A stretch of DNA of 15,296 nt from Gemmatimonadales bacterium (GCA_030597435.1 JAUVRV010000016.1:1-15296), one strand, 5' to 3'. Shown: positions 1 through 8,462, counted from the stretch's first letter. The notes: generated from the letters alone by a model not told the origin. Program-made: numbers and translations.

Positions 1-2220
1 CCCTCTGCCGCGACTACCAGCTCCAGTGCTCGGATATCGGTGTCGGTTATCACTGGCACGGGAGAGATATCGCAGGAGGATGTCCGACGTGAGGTTACCG
101 AATACGGGCATGCACGTGAGACGCGTATCGGAGTCGTGACCTGCGATAGGTGCCATCAGGACATCGTTGCTCAATGGGCTGCGTCGGCGCATCGCTTTGC
201 CTCATTCAACAATCCGTTCTACGAAGCAACCGTCGACGATCTACGGAACAACGCATCAGAATCCAATAGTTGGATAGCAGCTCACACAGAGCAGTTCCCC
301 GAAACGGCCGGCGAGGTTGGCAAAACCAAGAGCCAGTTCTGTGGCGGATGCCACGATCCCGCCCTGATGTTGTCGGGTCGAATGCAGCGTGATATCGACA
401 GGGAGAGCGTGGCGGCACAAGCTGGTCTCACGTGCCTCGCCTGTCACGTGATCGACACCATTCACAATCGCGCGGGCAACGCGAACTACAATATCGCTGA
501 CGAGCAGGAAGATCCGTATCTCTTCGCGTCGGCGAGTGACGGTAGCCTAGCTGCGTTTCTTCACGACGCCGCCTTGAAGGCGAAACCGACTGTCCACAAG
601 AGACAAATGCTGCGTCCCTTCTTCCGCCAGAGCGAGTACTGCGCCACGTGCCATAAGGTTAGCCTGACGGAACCGGTGAACAACTACCGCTGGCTCAGGG
701 GTCAAGACGAGTTCGACAACTGGGACGACAGTGGGGTATCGCTCAATGCCTCGAGGACCTTCTATCTCCCGGCGGTGAGGAGAGTGTGCCAAGACTGCCA
801 TATGCCTCCCGAGCCCGCCGTGCGGGGAGACCTTGCGGCCAAGAACGGCCTGGTCAGATCCCACAGGTTTGTCGCCGCCAACACAGCCCTTCCGTTCATA
901 CGTGGCGACGAGGAGATGCTGCGACGAATCGAGGCTTTCCTGCGCGACGAGAAGCTGAGTGTCGATATCTTCGCTCTAAGGCGCGAGGATTCGCCACCCG
1001 AGATGGCACTAGACGGCAACAGACAGACGGTTGTACCGGGAGATCGGGTTACTGTCGATGTCGTCGTTCGGAACCGAGGCGTGGGGCACACATTCCCGGG
1101 CGGTACGAACGACTCGAACGAAGGCTGGTTGGAGTTCTCAGTAGCCGACAGTGATGGCAACACGCTGGTGGTGAGCGGACAACTCGATCACGGCCTGCAG
1201 CTCGATTCGATGGCTCATGTCTACACGGCGGTGATGGTTGACAAGCACGGCCGCCGGATATCGAAGCGGAACGGTCAGGATATCCACACCACAGTCTTTG
1301 CCAACGTCATAAACCCTGGCACTGCAGACGTGGCGCATTTCGAATTCGCAGTACCGCAATGGTTGGAGGGACAGGATCTGACACTCCGTGCCCGTCTAAT
1401 GTGGCGCAAGTTCAACCGCGATTACACCGTGTTTGCGTACACCAACAATCGTGAGGGATTCAAGCAATTCGACGATGTCCCGAAGCTGCCGGTTACGGAA
1501 ATCGCCGTAGATTCGGTCCTGCTCAGAGTCGGATCTTCAGATGATGTCCATGGTCGCACTGCGTTCACTGGTGATCCCGGTGAGTGGGTGCGCTACAACG
1601 ACTACGGCATCGGATCGCTGCTGGAAGGAAACACGCGAGTAGCGGCTGTTGCCTTTGCGGAAGTCAGGCGACTTCAGCCGGATCGAATCGATGGACCGCT
1701 CAACCTGGCTAAGACGGCTATCCGCGACGGGAACATAGAGCGAGCCTATCAGTACTTGCGTGAGAGCGAGGCGGTTGATCCTGGAAACCCACAGGCCGCA
1801 TGGGTGTGGGGAGTAGTGCGGCAAGAGGATGGACGCTACGGGGAAGCTATCCTGGCCTACCAGCACGTCTTGGAGGTGTTTCCGGGAGATCGCGCAGCCT
1901 GGCGTAACATGGGGAGGAGCTACTATCTGGACGCTCAATATGAGGAAGCCTTGCGAGCGTTCGACAGAGTGCTAGAGATCGACCCGGAGGACAGGATATC
2001 GCATTATCACAAGATGTTGTGTTTCCGCGCACTCGGCAGAGCAGATGAGGCAGACGTATCGGCCGCTGCCTACTCATACTACTCGATCGATGAGTCCGCT
2101 CAAGAGGTGACGCAGGAGTTCCGGTTGCGGCATCCTGGTGTGAATCTCATGGCTCAGCCAATCAGGACACACGTACTCGTGCTCCAGAGAAATCGTGGCG
2201 CGACTGACCGGCCGCAGTGA
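1..2220 (+). CDS. Pentaheme c-type cytochrome with C-terminal TPR domain (5' partial)
   Basis: Residue numbers count from the GTG at 40. Five CxxCH heme c motifs are visible: CDRCH (35-39), CGGCH (101-105), CLACH (132-136), CATCH (201-205) and CQDCH (250-254). They resemble the cytochrome c554-like multiheme fold. Extra histidines such as H51 (SAHRF) and H275 (SHRF) could be distal ligands. A beta-rich segment follows at about 330-470, with GVGHTFPGG near 347-355, then about four TPRs at 515-670. The frame is open to base 1 without a stop, and the 13 extra residues are Ser/Thr/Ala-rich like a post-signal linker. Heme attachment to c-type cytochromes happens in the periplasm and needs a Sec signal. 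None follows the GTG at 40, so the true start is probably upstream of the window. The next gene begins 15 nt downstream, which suggests one operon. The likely role is periplasmic or surface electron transfer with TPR-mediated docking; the substrate is unknown. Confidence 0.85.
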   Translation, partial: PSAATTSSSARISVSVITGTGEISQEDVRREVTEYGHARETRIGVVTCDRCHQDIVAQWAASAHRFASFNNPFYEATVDDLRNNASESNSWIAAHTEQFPETAGEVGKTKSQFCGGCHDPALMLSGRMQRDIDRESVAAQAGLTCLACHVIDTIHNRAGNANYNIADEQEDPYLFASASDGSLAAFLHDAALKAKPTVHKRQMLRPFFRQSEYCATCHKVSLTEPVNNYRWLRGQDEFDNWDDSGVSLNASRTFYLPAVRRVCQDCHMPPEPAVRGDLAAKNGLVRSHRFVAANTALPFIRGDEEMLRRIEAFLRDEKLSVDIFALRREDSPPEMALDGNRQTVVPGDRVTVDVVVRNRGVGHTFPGGTNDSNEGWLEFSVADSDGNTLVVSGQLDHGLQLDSMAHVYTAVMVDKHGRRISKRNGQDIHTTVFANVINPGTADVAHFEFAVPQWLEGQDLTLRARLMWRKFNRDYTVFAYTNNREGFKQFDDVPKLPVTEIAVDSVLLRVGSSDDVHGRTAFTGDPGEWVRYNDYGIGSLLEGNTRVAAVAFAEVRRLQPDRIDGPLNLAKTAIRDGNIERAYQYLRESEAVDPGNPQAAWVWGVVRQEDGRYGEAILAYQHVLEVFPGDRAAWRNMGRSYYLDAQYEEALRAFDRVLEIDPEDRISHYHKMLCFRALGRADEADVSAAAYSYYSIDESAQEVTQEFRLRHPGVNLMAQPIRTHVLVLQRNRGATDRPQ

Positions 2221-2235
2221 TGTTAACGATGCCAC

Positions 2236-4050
2236 ATGGGGAGTTTCACCAGCTTGCGTAGGATTCCCGGCATGCACTCCGTTCGGATGAGCGCGGTCGC
2301 CACCGTGTGTGTTGCGGCTGCCTGTGGTGGTGACGCGCCCGATGTGAACCAGCGAGAACCGGCCTACACTGCAGCCGCCTACACTGCGGACAACGAGCGC
2401 GGTGTTGTAACGTCGCTCAGGTTCACCGACATAACCAGATCGGCCGGTATTCGGTTCACGCACGAGACTGGTGCATCTGGTGAGAAGTGGATGCCCGAGA
2501 CGATGGGGAGCGGCGGCGGCTTTCTGGACTACGACGATGATGGACTGCCCGACCTGTTCCTCGTAAACGGCTCGAGATGGCCGGGGCATGAAGTCAATGG
2601 CCCCGCGTCAACACCCAAGCTCTATCGCAACCTTGGCGGTGGCCAATTCGAAGACGTAACGAGCAATGCTGGGCTCAGCTTTTCGATTTACGGAATGGGG
2701 TCGGCGTTTGCCGATTACGACGGTGATGGTGACGTTGACATTTACATCACCGCAGTCGGCACCAACAAGCTGTTACGCAACGACGACGGCGTCTTTGTCG
2801 ATGTGACCGCTGAACTTGGGGTTACCGGCAACGACCCCGGTGGCAACGGCCCCCCAGCCTGGTCTACGGCAGCGGTGTGGGTCGATGTGGACAGAGATGG
2901 ATGGCTCGATCTTTTCGTCTGCAATTACGTGCAATGGACTCCCGCTACTGACCTGTTCACCACTCTCGATGGCAAGAACAAGTCCTACGCAACGCCCCAG
3001 CAATACCGTGGTGAGTCATGTCGTCTGTACGGCAACAAAGGTGGACGGCGTTTTGACGATATGACCGAGGCGGCGGGCGTATTCAATCCGGCTGGCAAGT
3101 CCCTCGGTCTAGCGGTAACAGACATCAATCATGATGGTTGGCCTGACATCGTGGTCGCCAACGATACCGAGAGGAATTTCCTCTACCTCAATGATGGCGA
3201 CGGGACATTCACGGACATCGCTTTGCGAGCCGGCATTGGCTTCGACGAATTCGGTCGTGCCAGAGCGGGGATGGGGGTCGACGTAGCGGTGTTGGGTGCG
3301 GCCCAGGAGCCGTCAATCGTGATTGGCAATTTCTCGCGTGAGCCGCTCTCGTTGTACAAGCAGATCGAGACGGGGTTGTTCCAGGACGTCGCGGGAAATG
3401 CCCGGCTGACGCGCGCGTCCATGTTGATGCTCACATTTGCCGTCATGTTCGTGGACCTGGATATGGACGGGCACCTCGATCTGGTGACAGGGAACGGCCA
3501 CATTGAGCCGGGCATAAACGCGGTTCAGCGGGATATCACGTTTGCCCAGCCGCCGCAGCTATTCCTCAACAACGGATCTGCTCAGTTCACTGAAGTCGGT
3601 GATCAGGTTGGTGGTTCTTTCAACGAACCTGTTGTTGCGCGTGGCCTTGCGCACGCCGACATAGATCTGGACGGGGATCTCGATCTCTTGATCACAGTGA
3701 ATGGTGGCTCGCCTAAGCTACTGCGTAATGATTCTCCGGTTGCCGATCGTAACTGGGTCGGCATCACATTGCGGGGGCGCGCACCCAATCGCAAGGCCAT
3801 TGGTGCGGTGCTAACGCTGTATGCGGGGCAGCTAGTACAGCGACACATGATTCGCACCGGCTCATCGTACCTATCGCAATCGGATCTGACGACTGCGCTA
3901 TTTGGGTTGGGTGAACTCGACAGTGCAGACAGCCTTGCTGTTTGGTGGCCCAGTGATGGTAAGAGAACCGTATTTGGCGAGATGGAGGCCGGACGACGAT
4001 ATTTGGTCCGTGAGGAAGGCGATGGTGCGAAGCTGGAGGTGCTTCGATGA
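2236..4050 (+). CDS. CRTAC1-family lipoprotein: FG-GAP/VCBS propeller plus ASPIC/UnbV domain
   Basis: The product is 604 residues from the ATG at 2236. The N-terminus has a hydrophobic stretch ending in VAAAC with Cys30, a plausible lipobox. Starts at M13 (2272, preceded by AGGA at 2259-2262) or M18 would give a shorter, more typical signal, so the start is uncertain. Calcium-loop motifs of the DxDxDGxxD type occur at 98-106, 160-168, 217-225, 296-304, 407-415 and 475-483. A motif-less repeat at about 345-366 fills the gap to make seven blades. Residues 507-590 match ASPIC/UnbV, with the NRKAIGA segment and VWWPSDG near the end. The family is known for extracellular Ca-binding beta-propellers; its biochemical role in bacteria is poorly defined. 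It sits between a multiheme cytochrome and a larger protein of the same fold, which points to a shared exported complex. Confidence 0.88.
   Translation: MGSFTSLRRIPGMHSVRMSAVATVCVAAACGGDAPDVNQREPAYTAAAYTADNERGVVTSLRFTDITRSAGIRFTHETGASGEKWMPETMGSGGGFLDYDDDGLPDLFLVNGSRWPGHEVNGPASTPKLYRNLGGGQFEDVTSNAGLSFSIYGMGSAFADYDGDGDVDIYITAVGTNKLLRNDDGVFVDVTAELGVTGNDPGGNGPPAWSTAAVWVDVDRDGWLDLFVCNYVQWTPATDLFTTLDGKNKSYATPQQYRGESCRLYGNKGGRRFDDMTEAAGVFNPAGKSLGLAVTDINHDGWPDIVVANDTERNFLYLNDGDGTFTDIALRAGIGFDEFGRARAGMGVDVAVLGAAQEPSIVIGNFSREPLSLYKQIETGLFQDVAGNARLTRASMLMLTFAVMFVDLDMDGHLDLVTGNGHIEPGINAVQRDITFAQPPQLFLNNGSAQFTEVGDQVGGSFNEPVVARGLAHADIDLDGDLDLLITVNGGSPKLLRNDSPVADRNWVGITLRGRAPNRKAIGAVLTLYAGQLVQRHMIRTGSSYLSQSDLTTALFGLGELDSADSLAVWWPSDGKRTVFGEMEAGRRYLVREEGDGAKLEVLR
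2362..2391 (+). repeat. 15-bp tandem duplication in lipoprotein linker
   Basis: Two copies of a 15-bp unit share the same first 11 bases (GCCTACACTGC at 2362-2372 and 2377-2387). They encode a doubled AYTAA/AYTAD segment just after the predicted lipidated cysteine of the CRTAC1 protein. This looks like replication slippage in a flexible linker that tolerates length change. Confidence 0.6.
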
Positions 4051-4070
4051 GAGCAGAGAGAAGCGGGATA

Positions 4071-4092
4071 GAGTGCTCGGAACTGTGCACTC
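4071..4092 (+). promoter_or_regulatory. Hairpin immediately upstream of the Shine-Dalgarno of the TPR/FG-GAP lipoprotein
   Basis: GAGTGC (4071-4076) and GCACTC (4087-4092) form a perfect 6-bp stem with a 10-nt loop. The last stem base directly abuts the GAGGAG Shine-Dalgarno at 4093-4098. The 54-nt gap between two CRTAC1 genes is unusual in this otherwise tight cluster. It could shield mRNA or tune translation initiation, or it could be chance. Confidence 0.3.
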
Positions 4093-4098
4093 GAGGAG
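4093..4098 (+). promoter_or_regulatory. Shine-Dalgarno GAGGAG for the 1173-residue lipoprotein
   Basis: GAGGAG lies 6 nt before the ATG at 4105, a near-ideal spacing, and fixes that start. Confidence 0.7.
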
Positions 4099-4104
4099 TG
4101 AACG

Positions 4105-7100
4105 ATGAGTAGGTCCACATGGATCGCTGGCCTGGTAGGATCCCTGGTGATTGTGAGCTGTGGTGAAGAAGTCGATCCGGCGCAACGTGCTACCGAGATC
4201 ATCAGCACCCGGACAGTTGGCCTGGCATATCTCGAAGAGAACCGGCTGCCCGAGGCCGAGGTCGAATTCCGCAAGCTGATCGACCTTGTCCCCGATGAAC
4301 ACCTGGCCTACGCGAATCTGGGACTCGTCTACCTCAGGATGAACATGTATCCCGAGGCGGAGGAGCAGCTGGATAAGGCGCTGTCCCTGGAGTCAGAGGA
4401 CCCAAGGGTGCATCTGCTTCTTTCCGAGCTGTACAAGGCTACCAGCAGAACCGAAGCTGGCATTCAGATACTCGATGCTGGATTGGAACAATCGCCGGGG
4501 AACACCAAGATCCTGTACGGCTTGTCGCAGATCTACGGTCAGCGCGGTGATGAGGACGGATCTCTGAGGAGTGAGTACTATCTCGGATTGCTGGTGGCGT
4601 CCGATCCCACCAATCTGGCTGCTCGAATGCAATTGACAGAAGCGCTGGTTCGCAATAATAAGGCCGACAGTGCGGTGGCACAGTTCGAGGAGATCCGCAG
4701 ACAGGTCCCGGAGCTGCCACGAGAAGGTGTTCAGTTCTTTGATGGGGCAATGGAGGCACTGCGAGACGGTAGAATTGAAGAGGCGCTTACACCAACGGTT
4801 ATTGCGCACAACTTCATTAAGGTGACCCCACTCTATCAGCAGGGCCTGGTGGATCTGCAAGGGCCGGGCGGCGCGTCCGTTGGCTTTCCGATATTTACCT
4901 TCACGCAGAACATCTCCGGCCGCAGTCTGACGCAAGAGGCCGTTCTAGAGGCCCTTCGGTTCACTGACGCTACAGTCGTGGCAGGGTTGGATGCGGTAAG
5001 TGCCAGTACAGACACGACAGCAAGACAGCAAGGCGATGTAGCAGTGGGGGATTTTGACGACGACGGCGACCAAGATCTGTTCGTTTCTTACGGTGGCGCG
5101 GGTGCATCCAACGGGGTGAGCTACCTGCTGAGAAACGACTTCGGTCACTTCTCGGACATATCATCGGATGCTGGAATTGATCCGTCCGGACCGGTTGGAC
5201 GGGCGCGGTTTGCCGACTTCGACAATGACTCGATCCTCGATTTGTTTGTGGCTGGTGGCGAAAGCAATGTGCTTTACAAGGTCAACGAAGAAGGCGAGTT
5301 CCGTGATGTCACACGAGACGCCGGTGTGAGCGATGGGGGAAGCAGCAACTCTAGCGTGTTTGTCGACATCGATCATGACGGCGACTTGGATCTCTACGTT
5401 ACGAACACGGGTGGCAACCGGCTCTATCGCAACAACGGTGACGGTTCCTTCACTGATGTCGCCGAACGGATGGGGGCAGTGGGTGGATCAGCCGACAGCC
5501 GGGACGTGGTTTTCGCTGATTTCGATGAGGACGGAGACATCGATCTGTTCGTGGCCAATGAAGACACAGGCAACGTGCTATACACCAACCTGAGACAAGG
5601 TCGCTTGGGTGACGTTACGCAAGAGAGCGGACTCGGCGCCGGGAGCGGCTCCAGAGCTGCTGTCGCAGGAGACTACGACAATGACGGATTCATGGATCTG
5701 TTTGTCACCGGTCTGGACGGTCACTACCAGCTCTACCGCAACAGCGGAGACGGAACCTTTGAGGCTGACACTCGGTCGGCTGCACTGACAGTACTCGAGA
5801 ACGTCGATGGTGCAGACGCAGTGTTCTTCGATTTCGATAATGACGGATACTTGGACCTCTTCATTGTGGGGAGTGCGCTCACAGACGGTGCTCGAGGGGT
5901 TTTCCTGTTCCATAACGATGGAACAGGCCAGTTCGATGATCGATCGGACCTGCTGCCAGATGATTTCATGGCAGCACAGCGGGTCGAGATCGCGGACTAC
6001 AACGAAGATGGCGACATCGATCTGTTCGTTTCTGATCTGTCCGGAAGCGTGAGGCTGCTGCGGAACGACGGCGGCAATGCCAACCACTATCTAAAGATTC
6101 AACTGGTTGGATTGATGGCTGGAAGCGGCAAGAACAACCACTTCGGCATAGGTGCGAAGCTCGAGGTCAGGGCAGGTGAACTGTACCAGACCAAGGTTGT
6201 AACCTCGGCACTGAACCATTTCGGCCTGGGCCACAGACTGAAGGCAGATGTTGTACGGATCGTTTGGACCAATGGTGTGCCACAGAACCAATTCTTTCCG
6301 GGTAGCGATCAAGATCTAATCGAGGAGCAGGTACTCAAAGGGTATTGTGGTTTCCTCTACACTTGGGATGGCGTGGACTATTCGTTTACCACCGACATGG
6401 TGTGGCGTAGTGCATTGGGTATGCCCCAGGGGATAATGGGTGGACGAGCCGCTTACGCATCAGCGCATCCATCGCGTGAATACCTCCGGATTCCGGGAGA
6501 TGCCCTCAAAGAGAAGGACGGGGTTTACTCGATTCAGATAACAGAGGAGTTGTGGGAGACGTTGTATCTGGATGAGCTGAGACTGATTGTAGTCGACCAT
6601 CCTGATTCGGTGGATGTCTATGTCGATGAAGGATTCGAGCCCACGAGTGCTGAGATACCGAGCCTCGAACTGCTGCAGGTCGGTGACAAGCACAGGCCGA
6701 GTAGCGCGACGGACGACAAGGGTCGTCAGTGGCGCAAGGAGATCGCCGAGAAGGACAATGTTTACGTGGCCGGATTCACGCCGGACAAGTATCAGGGTGT
6801 CACCAAACTGCACGACCTGGTGCTCGATCTGGGAAGTGATGTCGACGCGGCCAATGCCTTGCTGTTCCTGAACGGATGGATCTTTCCCACGGATGCAAGC
6901 ATCAACGTTGCCATGTCACAGACGGATGCCATTGAATCGATCGCACCATATCTGCAAGTGCGAGATGAGAGTGGAACGTGGCAGACGGTTATTGAAAGCA
7001 TCAGCTTCCCCATGGGGAAGAACAAGACAATGGTTGTGGACCTGGCGAACAAGTTCCTAAGCGATGATCGCAGCGTGCGCATACGTACCAACATGGAGAT

Positions 7101-7626
7101 CTATTGGGACTACATCTTTTTCACCAATGGAACCGCCGACGGTTCGCCGAGGCTCACGACACTCGAGCCGATCAGTGCTGATCTGCACTATCGTGGCTTC
7201 TCCCGGTTGTATCGCAAGGGCGGACCAAACGGGCCGCACTGGTTCGACTATGCGACCGTGTCGACGGAGCCAAAGTGGCTTGACATGTTGGGCTACTACA
7301 CCCGCTACGGTGATGTCCTGTCTCTACTCGAAGATGACGACAGCAAGTACATCATCATGAACGCCGGAGACGAGGTCACGGTCGAGTTCGACGCATCGGT
7401 GGCAGAGGATCTCCCCGCCGGGTGGCGGAGAGACTTCCTGATCTATAGCACGGGCTGGCTCAAGGATGCCGACATCAATACAGCCTCAGGTCAGACTGTT
7501 GGGCCGCTGCCGTTCCATGGCATGAGTGAGTATCCCTACGGTGCCGGGGAATCGTATCCCACTGACAAGGACCACCAGAACTACGTGAAGACGTACAACA
7601 CGAGAAAGGTCAAGCTCAAGAAGTGA
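4105..7626 (+). CDS. Large lipoprotein: TPR + seven-bladed FG-GAP propeller + ASPIC/UnbV + C-terminal extension
   Basis: The product is 1173 residues. The signal ends in IVSC with Cys19, fitting a lipobox, so it is probably membrane-anchored outside the cytoplasm. TPR-like helices fill about 33-240 (for example AYLEENRLPEAEVEFRKLI and LGLVYLRMNMYPEAEEQL). Seven calcium-loop motifs follow at 316, 371, 421, 472, 523, 576 and 631, spaced 50-55 residues apart, as expected of a seven-bladed propeller. The second (DFDNDSILD, 371-379) has Ser in place of the usual Gly. An ASPIC/UnbV-like segment spans about 660-735. Residues 746-1173 are a further extension starting YCGFLYTWDG, with a TEELWETLYLDELRLIVVDHP block at about 834-854; I cannot assign it a named domain. 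The stop overlaps the next start by 4 nt. The architecture duplicates and extends the preceding CRTAC1 gene, and the TPRs echo those of the cytochrome. Function is unknown; scaffold or surface complex subunit is my inference. Confidence 0.88.
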   Translation: MSRSTWIAGLVGSLVIVSCGEEVDPAQRATEIISTRTVGLAYLEENRLPEAEVEFRKLIDLVPDEHLAYANLGLVYLRMNMYPEAEEQLDKALSLESEDPRVHLLLSELYKATSRTEAGIQILDAGLEQSPGNTKILYGLSQIYGQRGDEDGSLRSEYYLGLLVASDPTNLAARMQLTEALVRNNKADSAVAQFEEIRRQVPELPREGVQFFDGAMEALRDGRIEEALTPTVIAHNFIKVTPLYQQGLVDLQGPGGASVGFPIFTFTQNISGRSLTQEAVLEALRFTDATVVAGLDAVSASTDTTARQQGDVAVGDFDDDGDQDLFVSYGGAGASNGVSYLLRNDFGHFSDISSDAGIDPSGPVGRARFADFDNDSILDLFVAGGESNVLYKVNEEGEFRDVTRDAGVSDGGSSNSSVFVDIDHDGDLDLYVTNTGGNRLYRNNGDGSFTDVAERMGAVGGSADSRDVVFADFDEDGDIDLFVANEDTGNVLYTNLRQGRLGDVTQESGLGAGSGSRAAVAGDYDNDGFMDLFVTGLDGHYQLYRNSGDGTFEADTRSAALTVLENVDGADAVFFDFDNDGYLDLFIVGSALTDGARGVFLFHNDGTGQFDDRSDLLPDDFMAAQRVEIADYNEDGDIDLFVSDLSGSVRLLRNDGGNANHYLKIQLVGLMAGSGKNNHFGIGAKLEVRAGELYQTKVVTSALNHFGLGHRLKADVVRIVWTNGVPQNQFFPGSDQDLIEEQVLKGYCGFLYTWDGVDYSFTTDMVWRSALGMPQGIMGGRAAYASAHPSREYLRIPGDALKEKDGVYSIQITEELWETLYLDELRLIVVDHPDSVDVYVDEGFEPTSAEIPSLELLQVGDKHRPSSATDDKGRQWRKEIAEKDNVYVAGFTPDKYQGVTKLHDLVLDLGSDVDAANALLFLNGWIFPTDASINVAMSQTDAIESIAPYLQVRDESGTWQTVIESISFPMGKNKTMVVDLANKFLSDDRSVRIRTNMEIYWDYIFFTNGTADGSPRLTTLEPISADLHYRGFSRLYRKGGPNGPHWFDYATVSTEPKWLDMLGYYTRYGDVLSLLEDDDSKYIIMNAGDEVTVEFDASVAEDLPAGWRRDFLIYSTGWLKDADINTASGQTVGPLPFHGMSEYPYGAGESYPTDKDHQNYVKTYNTRKVKLKK

Positions 7627-8342
7627 CGGATGCGCGGGCACTCCTCTACGTGGGAACCAGCGGTTACTCCTACAAGGAGTGGAAAGGTCACTTCTATCCG
7701 GAGAAGATCGCGGCTGCTGACATGCTGCGCTTCTACTCCAGCCAGTTCAATTCCGTAGAGATCAACAGCACCTTCTACAGGATGCCCACTGAGAAGGTAT
7801 TGGCCTCGTGGTCCGACCAGGTCCCCGATTCATTTGCCTTCGTGCTGAAAGCCTCGCGCAAGATCACGCACCTGAAGCGACTCAACGGCGTCGAGGAGGA
7901 GTTGTCGTACCTGCTTCGCACAGTGGGAATTCTCGGCACGCGCCTGGGGCCAATGCTGTTTCAGTTGCCGCCAAACATGAAGAAGGATGTGGATCGATTG
8001 GTGTCGTTCTTGGAACTCCTGCCTGATTCATTGAGAACAGCCTTCGAGCTCCGCCACGATTCATGGTTTGACAGTGAAGTCTACGAAGTTCTCGAGAAAC
8101 ACAACGCAGCCCTTGTGTGGGCTGATACTGAAGACACTGTCATGGAACGGATGGTTGCGACGGCGGATTTCGGATACCTGCGGCTGAGACGAGAGGACTA
8201 CGACTCGAGCGATCTAGACGTATGGTGCGAGAAGGCCGGTGGCGAGGAATGGAAGGATGCCTTCGCCTTCTTCAAGCACGAAGAGGAAGGGGCAGGCCCG
8301 GCATTAGCCTCCAAGTTCCGGGAGGTTTGGGATTCCCGCTGA
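7623..8342 (+). CDS. DUF72 family protein (YecE-like TIM barrel)
   Basis: The product is 239 residues, close to the usual family length. Family hallmarks are GTSGYSYKEWKGHFYP (11-26), FNSVEINSTFYR (42-53), FAFVLKASRKITH (71-83), LGPMLFQLPP (108-117), AFELRHDSW (140-148) and YLRLR (185-189), plus a late FFKHEEEGAGPALA segment. DUF72 proteins adopt a TIM-barrel fold and have no established reaction. There is no signal peptide or membrane segment, so it is cytoplasmic. The GTG start at 7623 overlaps the TGA of the preceding lipoprotein (GTGA), so translation is probably coupled. No other start closer to the GTSGYS motif has a convincing Shine-Dalgarno. Confidence 0.92.
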   Translation: MTDARALLYVGTSGYSYKEWKGHFYPEKIAAADMLRFYSSQFNSVEINSTFYRMPTEKVLASWSDQVPDSFAFVLKASRKITHLKRLNGVEEELSYLLRTVGILGTRLGPMLFQLPPNMKKDVDRLVSFLELLPDSLRTAFELRHDSWFDSEVYEVLEKHNAALVWADTEDTVMERMVATADFGYLRLRREDYDSSDLDVWCEKAGGEEWKDAFAFFKHEEEGAGPALASKFREVWDSR

Positions 8343-8350
8343 CCCGAAAC

Positions 8351-8384
8351 CGGGTGGAGCCTGGACTGTGACCGGGGCCACCCG
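8351..8384 (+). terminator. Candidate intergenic hairpin after the DUF72 gene (no T-tract)
   Basis: CGGGTGG (8351-8357) pairs with CCACCCG (8378-8384). Inside, CCTGG (8360-8364) pairs with CCGGG (8372-8376) with one G-T wobble, leaving a 7-nt loop and a small asymmetric bulge. It lies 8 nt after the DUF72 stop, where the first operon should end. No run of T follows, so it is not a canonical intrinsic terminator. It could still block transcripts or stabilise the 3' end. Confidence 0.4.
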
Positions 8385-8402
8385 CAACAGCTCGGACCAC
8401 CG

Positions 8403-8431
8403 TTGAACTGTGCCGCTGTCACTGATAACTT
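8403..8431 (+). promoter_or_regulatory. Weak sigma70-like promoter candidate for the membrane-protein pair
   Basis: TTGAAC (8403-8408) is a fair -35 element. It is followed 15-17 nt later by GATAAC (8424-8429) or TAACTT (8426-8431) as a poor -10. It sits between the hairpin at 8351-8384 and the start at 8469, where a new transcript would be expected to begin. Confidence 0.25.
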
Positions 8432-8456
8432 GATGCCGTTAAAACAGATAACCCTC

Positions 8457-8462
8457 GGAGAG
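8457..8462 (+). promoter_or_regulatory. Shine-Dalgarno GGAGAG for the 204-residue membrane protein
   Basis: GGAGAG is 6 nt before the ATG at 8469 and supports that start. Confidence 0.6.

Noticed and set aside
3603..4302. Minus-strand open frames opposite the CRTAC1 gene end
   Set aside because: Ser/Arg/Pro-rich antisense shadows of well-supported + strand genes, with no family signature.
5050..6030. Repetitive DNA in the large lipoprotein as a possible array or tandem repeat
   Set aside because: The similarity comes from recurring codons for FG-GAP calcium loops at 50-55 residue spacing, so it is protein-level repetition, not a DNA array.
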